The notes under the pieces are model-generated. The model was not told the origin of the DNA. It saw nothing but the letters and a program-made list of their open reading frames with translations, and ran no database searches. Below are positions 33,569 to 42,603 of a stretch of DNA of 64,000 bases, in pieces. Source of the DNA: Kushneria sinocarnis (GTDB taxonomy: Bacteria; Pseudomonadota; Gammaproteobacteria; Pseudomonadales; Halomonadaceae). How positions within the stretch are numbered: position 1 is the first letter of the stretch; each line of letters opens with the position of its first letter. A program made the translations under genes and the position numbers. The stretch is taken from the NCBI RefSeq assembly GCF_003633775.1, contig NZ_RBIN01000003.1:186001-250000 (forward strand). Reading direction: 5' to 3'.

Positions 33569-34341
33569 AGATCATGCAACGACTGACTGCAATGACGCCC
33601 GCCCTGCTGGGGATCGGACTGTTGCTGGCAGGCTGGCAGGGGGTGGTACTGCTGTTCGATCCGCCGCGCTATATCCTGCCCGGCCCCGCTCGGGTAGCGC
33701 TGGTTCTCTGGTCGCATCATTCGCTGCTGCTTCATCATGGACTGATCACACTGCTGGAGATCCTTGGCGGATTTGTGCTAGGGGTATCGCTGGGCGTGCT
33801 GACGGCCCTGGCCCTCTCCGTCTTTCCGACCCTAAGGCGCACCCTGCTGCCACTGCTGCTGGTGACCCAGGCGATTCCGGTCTTCGCCCTGGCCCCGATC
33901 CTGATGCTCTGGTTCGGCTATGGCATGCTGTCCAAGATCATCATGGCCATGCTGATCATCTACTTTCCCGTGGCTTCAACCAGCTACGACGGATTGCGCC
34001 AGACCCCGCCGGGCTGGCTGGAGCTCGCCACCACCATGGGGGCCACGCCCTTCAGGCGGCTCTGGTTCATTCGCATTCCGGCCGCCCTGCCCTCCTTCGC
34101 TTCGGGATTGCGCATGGCGGCCACGGCGGCGCCGATCGGAGCAGTGATCGGCGAATGGGTCGGTTCCAGTGCAGGGCTGGGCTATCTCATGCTCCAGGCC
34201 AACGGGCGCATGCAGACGGATCTGATGTTTGCTGCCCTGGTGGTGCTGGTGGCGTTTGCCGTGACCCTTTATTTCCTTGTCGACGGACTGTGTCGCCAGC
34301 TGCTGCCCTGGCAGCCGGACCGTCGCCATAACGATGATTGA
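33565..34341 (+). CDS. thiX: Thiamine-precursor ABC transporter permease
   Basis: Membrane subunit of the importer, 258 residues with about six membrane segments. The coupling-loop motif of ABC permeases is seen in LELATTMGATPFRRLWFIRIPAALP (in the region of residues 152-176). Other family pieces are QAIPVFALAPILMLWFGYG and the GEWVGSSAGLGYLM stretch. It starts within the thiZ stop (ATGA) and is followed after 18 bases by the binding protein. Assignment to ThiX rests on the riboswitch and on the NMT1-like binding protein. Confidence 0.88.
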   Translation: MKIMQRLTAMTPALLGIGLLLAGWQGVVLLFDPPRYILPGPARVALVLWSHHSLLLHHGLITLLEILGGFVLGVSLGVLTALALSVFPTLRRTLLPLLLVTQAIPVFALAPILMLWFGYGMLSKIIMAMLIIYFPVASTSYDGLRQTPPGWLELATTMGATPFRRLWFIRIPAALPSFASGLRMAATAAPIGAVIGEWVGSSAGLGYLMLQANGRMQTDLMFAALVVLVAFAVTLYFLVDGLCRQLLPWQPDRRHNDD

Positions 34342-34359
34342 TCAATCCGGAGAATTGCC

Positions 34360-35436
34360 ATGAATCAGTGGTTTTCCCCTTTCATGAGTCGACGCCGTTT
34401 CACCCAGCTGCTGGGACTCTCGCTGCTGGCGCCCGAGGTCTGGGCAGGTACCCAGCCGGACAGCGGCCAAGGTTCATCTGATGCCGGTGGCAACCCGTCC
34501 ACCGCTGATGACAATGCCCTGTCGCCACCGCCCCTGGACAAGATGAGTGTCATGCTGGACTGGTACGTCAATCCCAGTCACGGCCCGCTGATCGTCGCCG
34601 CCCGGAAGGGCTTGTTCAAGGAGTATGGTCTTGATGTGGAACTCTCCACTCCTGCCGATCCCAGCGCACCCCCCAAGCTAGTGGCCGCCGGGCGCAGCGA
34701 TCTGGCCGTCAGTTATCAGCCCCAGCTGCATCTGCAGGTGGATCAGGGGCTGCCACTGCGCCGGGTCGGCACTCTGATCGGTACGCCGCTGAATATCGTG
34801 ATGACACGCGCCGACAGCGGGATCGAACAACTTTCCGACCTCAAGGGTAAAAGGATCGGCTATTCGGTCGGCGGCGTCGAGGAAGTGCTGCTGGAGGCCA
34901 TGCTCAATCATGCTGACCTGACCCGGGAGGATGTGGAGCTGGTCAACGTCAACTTTTCCCTGACGCCTGCCTTGATCAGCGGTCGTGTCGATGCCGTAAC
35001 GGGTGCCTTTCGCAACTTCGAACCTGCCCAGATGGCACAGGAGGGCGTCAAGGGGCATCCCTTCTATATCGAGGAAGAGGGTGTTCCCATCTATGATGAG
35101 CTGATTCTGGTCGCCAACGGTAATTCGCTGCCGGAGCAGCGCGATCGGATTTCCCGCTTCCTCAAGGCCGTGGAATTCGCCACCATGTGGATCATCAACC
35201 ATCCTGAAGAGAGCTGGGAAGTCTTCCGATCGTGGGATGCCTCGCTCGATAACGAGGTCAATCGGCAGGCCTGGCGGGCCAGTCTGCCACGCTTTGCACT
35301 GCGACCTGCTGCCGTTGACGTTCGACGCTACCAGGAGTTCGGCCAGTTCCTGCAGGAGCGCGGCGCGATTGAACAGACGGCGTCACTCGATCAGCTTACG
35401 GTGGATGTCAACCGCACACCCGCCGAACAGGAGTGA
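34360..35436 (+). CDS. thiY: Thiamine-precursor ABC transporter substrate-binding protein (NMT1/THI5-like)
   Basis: Binds the pyrimidine precursor in the periplasm. The 358-residue precursor has an N-terminal SRRRFTQLLGL motif followed by a hydrophobic stretch, which resembles a Tat-type signal. A low-complexity Ser/Gly/Asp linker (about 33-58) comes next, then the NMT1/THI5-like domain beginning VMLDWYVNPSHGPLIVA (about 64-80). SDLAVSYQP and the GVEEVLLEAML segment are typical of ThiY-type proteins. It ends the riboswitch-led operon. The exact ligand (HMP, formylaminopyrimidine or other) cannot be read from the sequence. Confidence 0.9.
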   Translation: MNQWFSPFMSRRRFTQLLGLSLLAPEVWAGTQPDSGQGSSDAGGNPSTADDNALSPPPLDKMSVMLDWYVNPSHGPLIVAARKGLFKEYGLDVELSTPADPSAPPKLVAAGRSDLAVSYQPQLHLQVDQGLPLRRVGTLIGTPLNIVMTRADSGIEQLSDLKGKRIGYSVGGVEEVLLEAMLNHADLTREDVELVNVNFSLTPALISGRVDAVTGAFRNFEPAQMAQEGVKGHPFYIEEEGVPIYDELILVANGNSLPEQRDRISRFLKAVEFATMWIINHPEESWEVFRSWDASLDNEVNRQAWRASLPRFALRPAAVDVRRYQEFGQFLQERGAIEQTASLDQLTVDVNRTPAEQE

Positions 35437-35703
35437 GCGCGGCCGCCTCCGGGCAGCCGGTCCGGGGCAGCCAGCTTGTCTGCTGCCCCCGCGTCTTCTA
35501 TGGTCTGCAGATCATACGGGGCATGAGATCAGCGAGACCGTCGCCCTGTCTTCCCCATGCTGGCCTGCATGCCTGGAGTGCGGGATATGGCAGCAGTAAG
35601 CCGGCAACCTGCGCGGATGTACGCATTCCTTATTATTCTACTCAACTTTTATGTGTTATTTTCTACTCTGGTTCGTGAATAACCCGAGAGTCGCGAGAGC
35701 CAC

Positions 35704-36162
35704 ATGAATCTAACGCCCCATCACGAACATTTCGAACGTGTTCGTCAGGACCATCAGCGCGAGCTGGTCGAGGATTATGTGGAAGAGATTGCTCATCTGC
35801 ATCGCCACCTGGGTGAAGCACGTGCCAGTGATCTGGCCGAACGTTTCGGCGTCAGCCCCGCGGCCGTCTCCAAGGTCGTCTCTCGGCTCAAGCGGGATGG
35901 ACTGGTCAATGCGCGCCCTTATCGGGGCATTTTCCTGACCGAGTCGGGAGAAGAGCTCGCTCAGAAGGTCGCTTCACGCCATCGGGTGGTGCTCGATACC
36001 CTGGTGGCGCTGGGCGTGCCTGATGCCGTGGCACGCGCCGATTCCGAAGGCATCGAGCACCACTGCAGCGATGAGACCGTAGCTGCCATGCACCGTTTCC
36101 TGCAGGAAAATCCCGAGCTGGCGGCTCGCGCCCGAGGCAATCGTGAAACCTCTGACCGCTGA
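35704..36162 (+). CDS. mntR: Manganese-dependent transcriptional regulator MntR
   Basis: DtxR-family repressor that senses Mn(II). The 152-residue protein matches E. coli MntR closely: DHQRELVEDYVEEIAHL (about 17-33), a winged helix with ARASDLAERFGVSPAAVSKVVSRL (about 41-64), and the metal-site region DAVARADSEGIEHHCSDET (about 106-124) with conserved E, H and H. The gap before it (35437-35703) is AT-rich near 35630-35690 and should hold its promoter. No mntH or mntP lies next to it, so its targets are elsewhere. Confidence 0.93.
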   Translation: MNLTPHHEHFERVRQDHQRELVEDYVEEIAHLHRHLGEARASDLAERFGVSPAAVSKVVSRLKRDGLVNARPYRGIFLTESGEELAQKVASRHRVVLDTLVALGVPDAVARADSEGIEHHCSDETVAAMHRFLQENPELAARARGNRETSDR

Positions 36163-36259
36163 ACCGGCGCCGGCATGACGGGGCATGCCCCCGGCCATCC
36201 GGTGAGATGCATGGCCGGATGAGCCCGAATCTCCTGCGTACCGAAGTCGCTTTCGTCTG

Positions 36260-37672
36260 ATGTCATCTGCTTCTGCCTCTCCTCATCTGCCGCTGGCTGA
36301 TACGCCCCTGATCTTCCTCGATCTGGAGACCACCGGCACGCGCGCCACTCGCGATCGCATTACCGAGATTGCAGCCCTCAAGGTGCTGGATGGTGAAGTG
36401 GTGGATCGGTTCGTTACCCTGGTGGACCCCGGTGTGCTGATTCCGCAGGCCATCACCGGCCTGACAGGCATCAGTGATGAAACCGTGCAGGGTCAGCCGG
36501 CCTTCGAGACCATTGCCGATGAGTTCCGCCACTGGGCCGAGGGCGGCATTCTGGTGGCGCACAATGCCCGCTTCGATATCAGCTTTCTGCGTAACGAGTA
36601 CCGTCGTCTCGGAGGCCGCTTTCATGCCCGGGTCATCTGTACACTCCGGCTTTCGCGTCAGCTGGAGCCCGGCTTTCATCACTATGGACTTGATGACCTG
36701 ATTGCCCGTCATGGGCTCTCCTGTTCGGCACGCCATCGTGCCCGGGGAGACGCCGAGGCCCTGCTGACACTCTGGCAGCACTGGAGTCGCCATCATCAGA
36801 CCGAAAGGATCGAGTCACTGGCACTTGCCCAGGAACGGAACAGCAGCCTGCCAGCCCATCTCGATCCCAATCTGCTTGATGAACTGCCCACCCGTCCGGG
36901 CGTCTACCTGTTCTATGGCCAGGACCGCATGCCGCTTTATATCGGCAAGAGCATCAATCTGCGCTCACGGGTACTGAGTCATTTCAACAGTGATCATCGT
37001 AATGACCGTGAAATGAAAATCATGCGTCAGCTCCATCATCTTGATTGGCATGAGACCTCAGGTGATCTGGGGGCGCAACTGCTCGAGTCGCACCTGGTCA
37101 AGCAGCTGTCTCCGATCTACAACCGGAAGCTTCGGCGTCAGTCCTCGCTGAAGACCTGGTGGTGGCGTACGGCTGCCGAGCGCCCCGAGCTGGCAGGGGC
37201 CGAAGCGCTCGGCCAGGCCAGTGACGGTACAGCATTCGGCATGTTTCGATCCCGTGGTGAGGCCACCAAGGCACTGCGGCAGATTGCCGAAGAGCATGGC
37301 CTCTGCCCCCGGGTGCTCGGTCTCGAAAGTGGTCGGGGGCGATGCTTTGCACATCAGCTCGGGCGCTGCAGCGGCGCCTGTTGCGGTGAGGAATCCATCG
37401 AGGTGCACTCCGAGAGAGCGCTGGCCGCCCTGGAGGGGCTGCGCGTCCGACACTGGCCCTGGCCCGGACGAGTGGCTTTTCGCGAGCATGATGACCAGGG
37501 CGTGCCGACCTATCATCTGGTGGACCAGTGGTGCTACCTGGGCAGCTTCAGCCATCTCATGGAGGCCCCGGAAAGTGGCACCCCCGTGAGCTTCGACGCT
37601 GATACCTATCGGATACTGCGCCGTTTCATGCCCGAATATGCCGACAGTGACGACATCATTGCTCTGGATTGA
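36260..37672 (+). CDS. DnaQ-like exonuclease fused to a UvrC-type GIY-YIG nuclease
   Basis: A 470-residue two-nuclease fusion. Residues about 15-180 form a DEDDh 3'-5' exonuclease, with D21 and E23 in FLDLETTG, the HNARFDISFL motif (about 97-106) and a final HRARGDAEALL. Residues about 208-300 form a GIY-YIG domain: RPGVYLF, then LYIGKSINLRSRV, as in UvrC and Cho. The rest resembles the Cho/UvrC linker with a cysteine-rich patch (GRCFAHQLGRCSGACCG). Such fusions are known in gammaproteobacteria, and a repair role as in Cho incision is likely. Transcribed alone, converging on the hydrolase gene by a five-base gap. Confidence 0.9.
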   Translation: MSSASASPHLPLADTPLIFLDLETTGTRATRDRITEIAALKVLDGEVVDRFVTLVDPGVLIPQAITGLTGISDETVQGQPAFETIADEFRHWAEGGILVAHNARFDISFLRNEYRRLGGRFHARVICTLRLSRQLEPGFHHYGLDDLIARHGLSCSARHRARGDAEALLTLWQHWSRHHQTERIESLALAQERNSSLPAHLDPNLLDELPTRPGVYLFYGQDRMPLYIGKSINLRSRVLSHFNSDHRNDREMKIMRQLHHLDWHETSGDLGAQLLESHLVKQLSPIYNRKLRRQSSLKTWWWRTAAERPELAGAEALGQASDGTAFGMFRSRGEATKALRQIAEEHGLCPRVLGLESGRGRCFAHQLGRCSGACCGEESIEVHSERALAALEGLRVRHWPWPGRVAFREHDDQGVPTYHLVDQWCYLGSFSHLMEAPESGTPVSFDADTYRILRRFMPEYADSDDIIALD

Positions 37673-37677
37673 GCGGC

Positions 37678-38457
37678 CTACCCGGCGGTTTTCAGGAACC
37701 GGTCCACGGCCTGGCGAAAGGCTTCGGGCTGCTCGGCATGCAGCCAGTGCCCGGCACCGTTCAGGGTTTCGATACTCGCATGGGGCAGTACTGCCATGAT
37801 GGCCTCATGGGTGCTGTCCGGTACGTAATCGGACCGATCGCCACGAAGCACCAGAGCGGGGCCCGGATAAGGTGCCTCTCCTGCCGGCGCTGCTGCCAGG
37901 GCAGCATAGTCGGCTTCAATCTGTTCCAGCCCTACTCGCCAGCCCAGCACCCCCCATTCGTCACGCACCAGATTGGTGGAGAGGAACTGGCGGATGGCGG
38001 GCGTCCCGATGGCGGTCGTCATGGCCTCATCGGCTTCGCGGCGCGACTCGGGCTGGGCATCTTCAGCGGCATGCATGGCCCTGAAGATGTCATCGTGACC
38101 GTGTTCATAGGCCACCGGCGCGATGTCGGCCACGATCAGGCCGGCAATTCGATCTGCCTGCTGGCGCGCCAGCGTCATGGCCAGCTTGCCCCCTATGGAG
38201 TGCCCCAGCAGGAAACACTCCCTGATATCCAGCTGATCCAGCACGGCCAGTACATCCTGCGCCATGGCATCGTAGCTCATGCCTTCCGCATGAGGAGAGC
38301 GTCCATGGTTGCGCAGATCCATGGCAATGACCCGATACTGCTCCTGCCAGACCCGAATGTGGGAGCGCCAGTTGTCCAGGCTTCCGAACAGACCATGGAG
38401 AATCACCAGTATCGGTCCATCGCCACCTGTATCCGTATGATGCAACTCAAGCGTCAT
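37678..38457 (-). CDS. Alpha/beta-fold hydrolase (YbfF-like esterase)
   Basis: A 259-residue esterase of the YbfF type. The oxyanion strand ILHGLFGSLDNW (about 19-30) precedes MDLRNHGRS (about 46-54). The nucleophile S87 sits in LGHSIGGK, and the catalytic histidine in GAGHWLHAEQP near residue 240. The start at 38457 gives the usual length; an upstream extension of about 50 residues has no homology. The physiological substrate is unknown; YbfF enzymes cleave short acyl esters and acyl-CoA in vitro. Confidence 0.88.
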   Translation of the reverse strand: MTLELHHTDTGGDGPILVILHGLFGSLDNWRSHIRVWQEQYRVIAMDLRNHGRSPHAEGMSYDAMAQDVLAVLDQLDIRECFLLGHSIGGKLAMTLARQQADRIAGLIVADIAPVAYEHGHDDIFRAMHAAEDAQPESRREADEAMTTAIGTPAIRQFLSTNLVRDEWGVLGWRVGLEQIEADYAALAAAPAGEAPYPGPALVLRGDRSDYVPDSTHEAIMAVLPHASIETLNGAGHWLHAEQPEAFRQAVDRFLKTAG

Positions 38458-38729
38458 GCCGTACTCCACTCCTGTCCTCTTGCGGGCACCGGTACTGCCA
38501 GAGTGTAACACCCCTGCTGGCACTCGACCTGCAGGCAGTGCCCAGCCTGTCCTGACACCCGCCCGGGCGAAGCGTTGGGCGAAGGCGAACAATCGCCTGA
38601 AAATGTGCTTCACAGCACCGTTGAAAGAGCGTTAATTCAGCTTATGGACAACCATTTTTGGTTTATTGATCATTCGGTGAACAACGGGTGTCGATACGGT
38701 CGCCCCGATCTTTCCCGAAAGGAGTCTTC

Positions 38730-39044
38730 ATGAGCGCATGCACCACGTCACCGATGGCTGAGGCAGGGTGCGAGATGGTTATCGAGTCCGCTTCATTGCT
38801 CAAGGCCATGGCCAATGAGAATCGACTGCGCATTCTCTGTCTGCTGCGCAAGGGTGAGATGTCGGTTACCGAGCTCAACACCCAACTCGATCTCAGTCAG
38901 TCGGCACTCTCACAGCATCTGGCAGTACTGCGACGGGAAGAGCTGGTCAATACCCGCCGCGCTTCCCAGACCATCTATTATTCGCTGCGTGGCGAGCAGG
39001 CAGTGGCGGTCATCGATACGCTGGTCGGACTGCGTCGCTCCTGA
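38730..39044 (+). CDS. ArsR/SmtB-family transcriptional regulator
   Basis: A 104-residue winged-helix repressor: SLLKAMANENRLRILCLLRKGEMSV (about residues 22-46), recognition helix QSALSQHLAVLRREELV (about 58-74) and wing RRASQTIYYSL. The cysteine in RILCLL (C37) matches the first redox cysteine of the BigR/SqrR/HlyU persulfide sensors. The second, near the C-terminus in those proteins, is missing here (the end reads TLVGLRRS), so persulfide sensing is uncertain. An AAAGGAG site precedes the ATG. No metal-efflux or sulfide-oxidation gene adjoins it. Confidence 0.88.
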   Translation: MSACTTSPMAEAGCEMVIESASLLKAMANENRLRILCLLRKGEMSVTELNTQLDLSQSALSQHLAVLRREELVNTRRASQTIYYSLRGEQAVAVIDTLVGLRRS

Positions 39045-39099
39045 CCCCGACTACCGATATCGGGAATCAGGCACCGGTGTCGATTTCACCGGCCATTGA

Positions 39100-40137
39100 T
39101 TATTGGCGATCCCAGCGGGATGCCGTGACTCGCTCTATGGCCCGATCGACGCCACGCTCGATGGCACTGCCTGCCGTTTGCCCCAGTCGCTGCATGACAG
39201 AACGCTTCGACCTGAGCGACACTTCCAGAATGCGAAGTTCATCGCCGTGGCTCTGAAGCCATGCTTCGCTGGTATTGACCTCATCGATCAGTCCGGTTTC
39301 GAGCGCCTGGGTGCCGAACCAGATATCACCATCGGCGACCTGTTCGATATCGAGGGCCGGGCGATGCTCGCTGACCCATGACTTGAACAGGTCATGGGTT
39401 TCCCGGAGATCCTCGAGGAACCTGGCCCTGCCCTCTTCGGTGTTTTCGCCCAGTACGGTCAGGGTGCGCTTGTAACGGCCGGCAGTCAGTACATCCACAT
39501 CGATATCGTTGCGTTTCAGCAGGCGGTGAACATTGGGCACCTGTGCCACCACGCCGATGGAACCGATCACGGCGAAGGGTGCGGCTATCAGATGATCGGC
39601 ACAGCAGGCCATCATGTAGCCACCACTGGCAGCGACCCGATCGACACAGATGGTCAGCCCGAGTCCGGCCTCTCTCAGACGATCAAGCTGGGCACTGGCC
39701 AGACCGTAGGAATGCACCAGCCCTCCACCGGATTCCAGGCGGATCATCACCTCATCACCGCTTTCGGCTGCCAGCAGAATGGCGGAAATCTCTTCGGTCA
39801 GGGAGGGAATGCGTGATGCCTTGAGATCACCGTGAAAATCCAGCACCCAGAGCGTGTTACGCTGATCGTTACTGCGATCACGCCGCTCGCGGCGTACCTG
39901 CTTGCGCCGCTGCTTCTGTCGACGGAGTCGCTGAGCACGGGAAAGACGTGCATCCTCGAGCGTTTCACGATGGCGACGCAGATGTGCCCGGCGGTCACGG
40001 ACCTGCAGGTTCGTACCCTGTCGAGCGCCCCCATGGCTACGGGCTCGAACGATGATTGCCGCAATGGCGGCTATTGCCACGACCAGGGTAGCGACTTCAG
40101 CCAGAAACATTCCATATTCGTACAACCAGTCGCCCAC
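39100..40137 (-). CDS. sohB: SohB-type inner-membrane serine peptidase
   Basis: A signal-peptide-peptidase-A-like protease (S49 family), 345 residues. One N-terminal membrane helix (about 10-31) is followed by a very basic coiled segment (about 33-92) and the periplasmic protease domain. The catalytic dyad is S171 in VAASGGYMM and K223 in AGRYKRTLT. The SESGGGxV oxyanion strand appears as RLESGGGLVHSYG. It matches E. coli SohB in size and layout. Transcribed alone. Confidence 0.92.
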   Translation of the reverse strand: MGDWLYEYGMFLAEVATLVVAIAAIAAIIVRARSHGGARQGTNLQVRDRRAHLRRHRETLEDARLSRAQRLRRQKQRRKQVRRERRDRSNDQRNTLWVLDFHGDLKASRIPSLTEEISAILLAAESGDEVMIRLESGGGLVHSYGLASAQLDRLREAGLGLTICVDRVAASGGYMMACCADHLIAAPFAVIGSIGVVAQVPNVHRLLKRNDIDVDVLTAGRYKRTLTVLGENTEEGRARFLEDLRETHDLFKSWVSEHRPALDIEQVADGDIWFGTQALETGLIDEVNTSEAWLQSHGDELRILEVSLRSKRSVMQRLGQTAGSAIERGVDRAIERVTASRWDRQ

Positions 40138-40259
40138 GATATATCCTCATGATGTATGCAATATGTGAATAAGGCCCGAGCCCGGCTGTGCCGCCCCGGT
40201 TTCAGCGGGTATCCCGCCTCGAGTCTCGATCATCCGGAACCAGCCACGTACCTTTCATC

Positions 40260-40598
40260 ATGTACGACAGCCAGCACCTGATTTCCGAACTCGGCGCCCG
40301 CTTCGACAGCACCAGTGCACATGGCCTTCATGCAGTGCTCCAGCTGGAGCTGGATGAGGGTGACATCTGGCACATGGTGATCGATGACGGACAACTCGAC
40401 TTCATCCGCGGCCGAAACGAGTCGCCGGCTGCCGTCCTGTTTGCCAGCTCGGAAACGGTGGTGCAACTGATCCGTCATGAACTGAGCGGTATCCAGGCCA
40501 TCATGTCAGGCCGGGTACGGGTCAGGGGCGACATCATGCTGGTGGCCCGGCTTTCCCGTCTGTTCGACAAGCCGGGCAATGGAAGGGACCCGGGCTAG
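40260..40598 (+). CDS. SCP2 sterol-binding domain protein
   Basis: A 112-residue small protein consisting of one SCP2-like lipid-binding fold. A beta sheet runs from AVLQLELDEGDIWHMVIDDGQLDF, and a helical end carries the typical SGIQAIMSGRVRVRGDIMLVARLSRLF arrangement (about 77-104). The ATG at 40260 is preferred; a longer reading upstream has no support. Related single-domain proteins (UbiT, UbiJ) help ubiquinone synthesis, but the sequence does not tell which role applies. Its stop overlaps the convergent nudC stop by four bases. Confidence 0.8.
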   Translation: MYDSQHLISELGARFDSTSAHGLHAVLQLELDEGDIWHMVIDDGQLDFIRGRNESPAAVLFASSETVVQLIRHELSGIQAIMSGRVRVRGDIMLVARLSRLFDKPGNGRDPG

Positions 40599-41374
40599 CC
40601 CTGAAAGCCTGCCGTACTGTGCAGGAAATTATCGATCAGATGGCGAGAGATCGAATAGGAAGGTGGCAGGCCGGGCAGCTGCTCCGGCAGAAACCAGTCC
40701 GCAGCCTCGATCTCCACGCCATCGATCTCAAGCTCGCGGCTGGAGGCTTCCGCATAATAGCCCATCATGAAGGAGTGCGGCATCGGCCATGACTGACTGC
40801 GAAAGTAGCTGATGCGTCCGACGCACACACCCACCTCTTCGAATACCTCACGCCGCACCGCCTCTTCGGCCGATTCACCCGGCTCGATGAAGCCGGCCAG
40901 CGTACTGAAGCGACCCGAAGGAAACCGTGGGCTGCGTGCCAACAGCAGCTCCCGGCCGTGGGTCACCAGGGTGATGATACAGGGGGAAATGCGGGGATAG
41001 CTGCGATGCCCGCACTCCGGGCATTCCATGGCAAATTCGCCCCGACGGCGTTTCATGGCGGTCCCGCAGCGTCCGCAGAAACGGTGATCGCGGGCCCAGC
41101 GAGCCACCTGCAGTGCTGTCGACACCAGCGCAAAGGAAGGCTCGTCCAGCCGACCCAGCCAGTCACGCGCCGGTGGCCACGATTCACTGCCCTGCTCGAC
41201 AACTACCGCCACCGGTACCTGATGCCAGTAGCCCAGTGCAATGGCCCCCTCCGGCCAACGTCCGGGTGACTGGAGAACACCATTGCGGCCGTTGTCGGCA
41301 ATGCCCTGCTCATTGATACGAACCAGATAACCCTGCCGACAGTCGGTCAGGGATGCGATTTCACGAGTCAGCAT
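40595..41374 (-). CDS. nudC: NADH pyrophosphatase / RNA NAD-decapping enzyme NudC
   Basis: Nudix hydrolase that cleaves NAD(H) to NMN(H) and AMP and removes NAD caps from RNA. The 259-residue protein has a zinc ribbon CGRCG...CPECG (about residues 99-121) and a Nudix box starting GFIEPGESAEEAVRREVFEE (about 157-176). The NudC-specific SQSWPMPHS motif (about 193-201) follows. The start MLTREIAS is used; dnaQ ends two bases upstream, so the pair is probably co-transcribed. Confidence 0.95.
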   Translation of the reverse strand: MLTREIASLTDCRQGYLVRINEQGIADNGRNGVLQSPGRWPEGAIALGYWHQVPVAVVVEQGSESWPPARDWLGRLDEPSFALVSTALQVARWARDHRFCGRCGTAMKRRRGEFAMECPECGHRSYPRISPCIITLVTHGRELLLARSPRFPSGRFSTLAGFIEPGESAEEAVRREVFEEVGVCVGRISYFRSQSWPMPHSFMMGYYAEASSRELEIDGVEIEAADWFLPEQLPGLPPSYSISRHLIDNFLHSTAGFQG

Positions 41375-41376
41375 GA

Positions 41377-42111
41377 TCAGGAGCCCAGCTGGTCCCAGAG
41401 GCATTCTTCTCCATCTTCACGCAGTCGTGCCAGTGCCTGCTGATGAGCCTGCCATTCATCATCACCTGGCTTTACCACCTTCAGCGATGGGCGATCGCTT
41501 GCCAGCCGGCTGATCCCGCTGACCCCCGTGGCACTCTGCTGTTCACGGGAGTTCCGCGTGCCCAGTACCAGCGACGTCTGGCCACCGGTCATCGCCAGAT
41601 AGACATCCGCCAGGATTTCAGCATCCAGCAGGGCGCCGTGCAGCTCACGACGACCATTGTCGATATCGTAACGCTTGCACAGTGCGTCCAGCGAGTTGCG
41701 CTGTCCCGGATGGCGTTCCCGCGCCAGTTTCAGGGTGTCCAGAATACTGCAGTTTTCGGCTACCGGGCCCAGGGCCGGTTGACTGCGTTCGGCGCTGAGC
41801 CAGACCAGCTCCTGGTCGATGAAGCCGACATCGAAAGGTGCGTTGTGAATCACCAGTTCGGCGCCGTCGATGAACGCCCAGAATTCATCCGCGATCTCGG
41901 CGAAGACCGGTTCATCGGCAACCCGCTCGTTGGTAATGCCGTGCACCCCGACAGCCTCGGCATCGATGGCTCGTTGGGGATTGATGTACTGGTGATAGTG
42001 ACGCCCGGTCAGACGCCGGTTGATCAGCTCGACCCCCCCGATTTCGATCAGACGATGACCATCCCTTACCTCGATCCCGGTGGTTTCGGTATCAAGCACG
42101 ATCTGTCTCAT
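41377..42111 (-). CDS. dnaQ: DNA polymerase III epsilon subunit
   Basis: Proofreading 3'-5' exonuclease of the replicative polymerase. The 244 residues carry ExoI (LDTETTG, residues 6-12), ExoII (HNAPFDVGFID, about 98-108) and ExoIII (HGALLDAEILADVY, about 158-171). A C-terminal tail that should bind the alpha subunit follows. It belongs to the conserved block mltD-gloB-methyltransferase-rnhA-dnaQ known from Pseudomonas. It lies 27 bases after rnhA on the same strand. Confidence 0.96.
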   Translation of the reverse strand: MRQIVLDTETTGIEVRDGHRLIEIGGVELINRRLTGRHYHQYINPQRAIDAEAVGVHGITNERVADEPVFAEIADEFWAFIDGAELVIHNAPFDVGFIDQELVWLSAERSQPALGPVAENCSILDTLKLARERHPGQRNSLDALCKRYDIDNGRRELHGALLDAEILADVYLAMTGGQTSLVLGTRNSREQQSATGVSGISRLASDRPSLKVVKPGDDEWQAHQQALARLREDGEECLWDQLGS

Positions 42112-42138
42112 GGACTTGTCTTCTCCTTGAAAAGGGAT

Positions 42139-42603
42139 TCAGGAAGCGGATTCGGCCGCAAGCGTATCCATCGCCTCATTGGCAAGACGGTCTGCCTGCT
42201 CGTTACCTTCATGACCGCTGTGCCCTTTCACCCAGTGCCATTCGATGCTGTGTCGCTGCGTCTGTGCCAGCAGGGCCTGCCAGAGCTCGGCATTCTTGAC
42301 AGGCTTGCGGGCGGCCGTTTTCCAGCCATTTCTGATCCAGCCGTGAATCCAACGGGTAATACCGTTGCGCAGGTATTCCGAGTCTGTCCACAGAGCGACC
42401 CGACAGGGGCGGCTGAGAGCCTCCAGCGCCCGGATGGCAGCGGTCAGCTCCATGCGATTGTTGGTGGTATAAGGCTCATGGCCACTGAGCAGCCGTTCAT
42501 GTTCCCCGTAATGCAATACGGCTCCCCAGCCCCCGATACCGGGATTGCCGCGACAGCCGCCATCGGTGTAGATCACGACTTCGGGGGTAGTATCCTTGCT
42601 CAA
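42139..42603 (-). CDS. rnhA: Ribonuclease HI
   Basis: Degrades RNA in RNA-DNA hybrids, acting on R-loops and primers. The 154-residue protein has the catalytic acids in [11 protein letters not shown] (about residues 11-21), MELTAAI (about 50-56), WTDSEY (about 71-76) and NEQADRLAN (about 134-142). The basic handle region ([21 protein letters not shown]) is present as in E. coli. Its start overlaps the methyltransferase stop by four bases. Confidence 0.97.
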   Translation of the reverse strand: MSKDTTPEVVIYTDGGCRGNPGIGGWGAVLHYGEHERLLSGHEPYTTNNRMELTAAIRALEALSRPCRVALWTDSEYLRNGITRWIHGWIRNGWKTAARKPVKNAELWQALLAQTQRHSIEWHWVKGHSGHEGNEQADRLANEAMDTLAAESAS

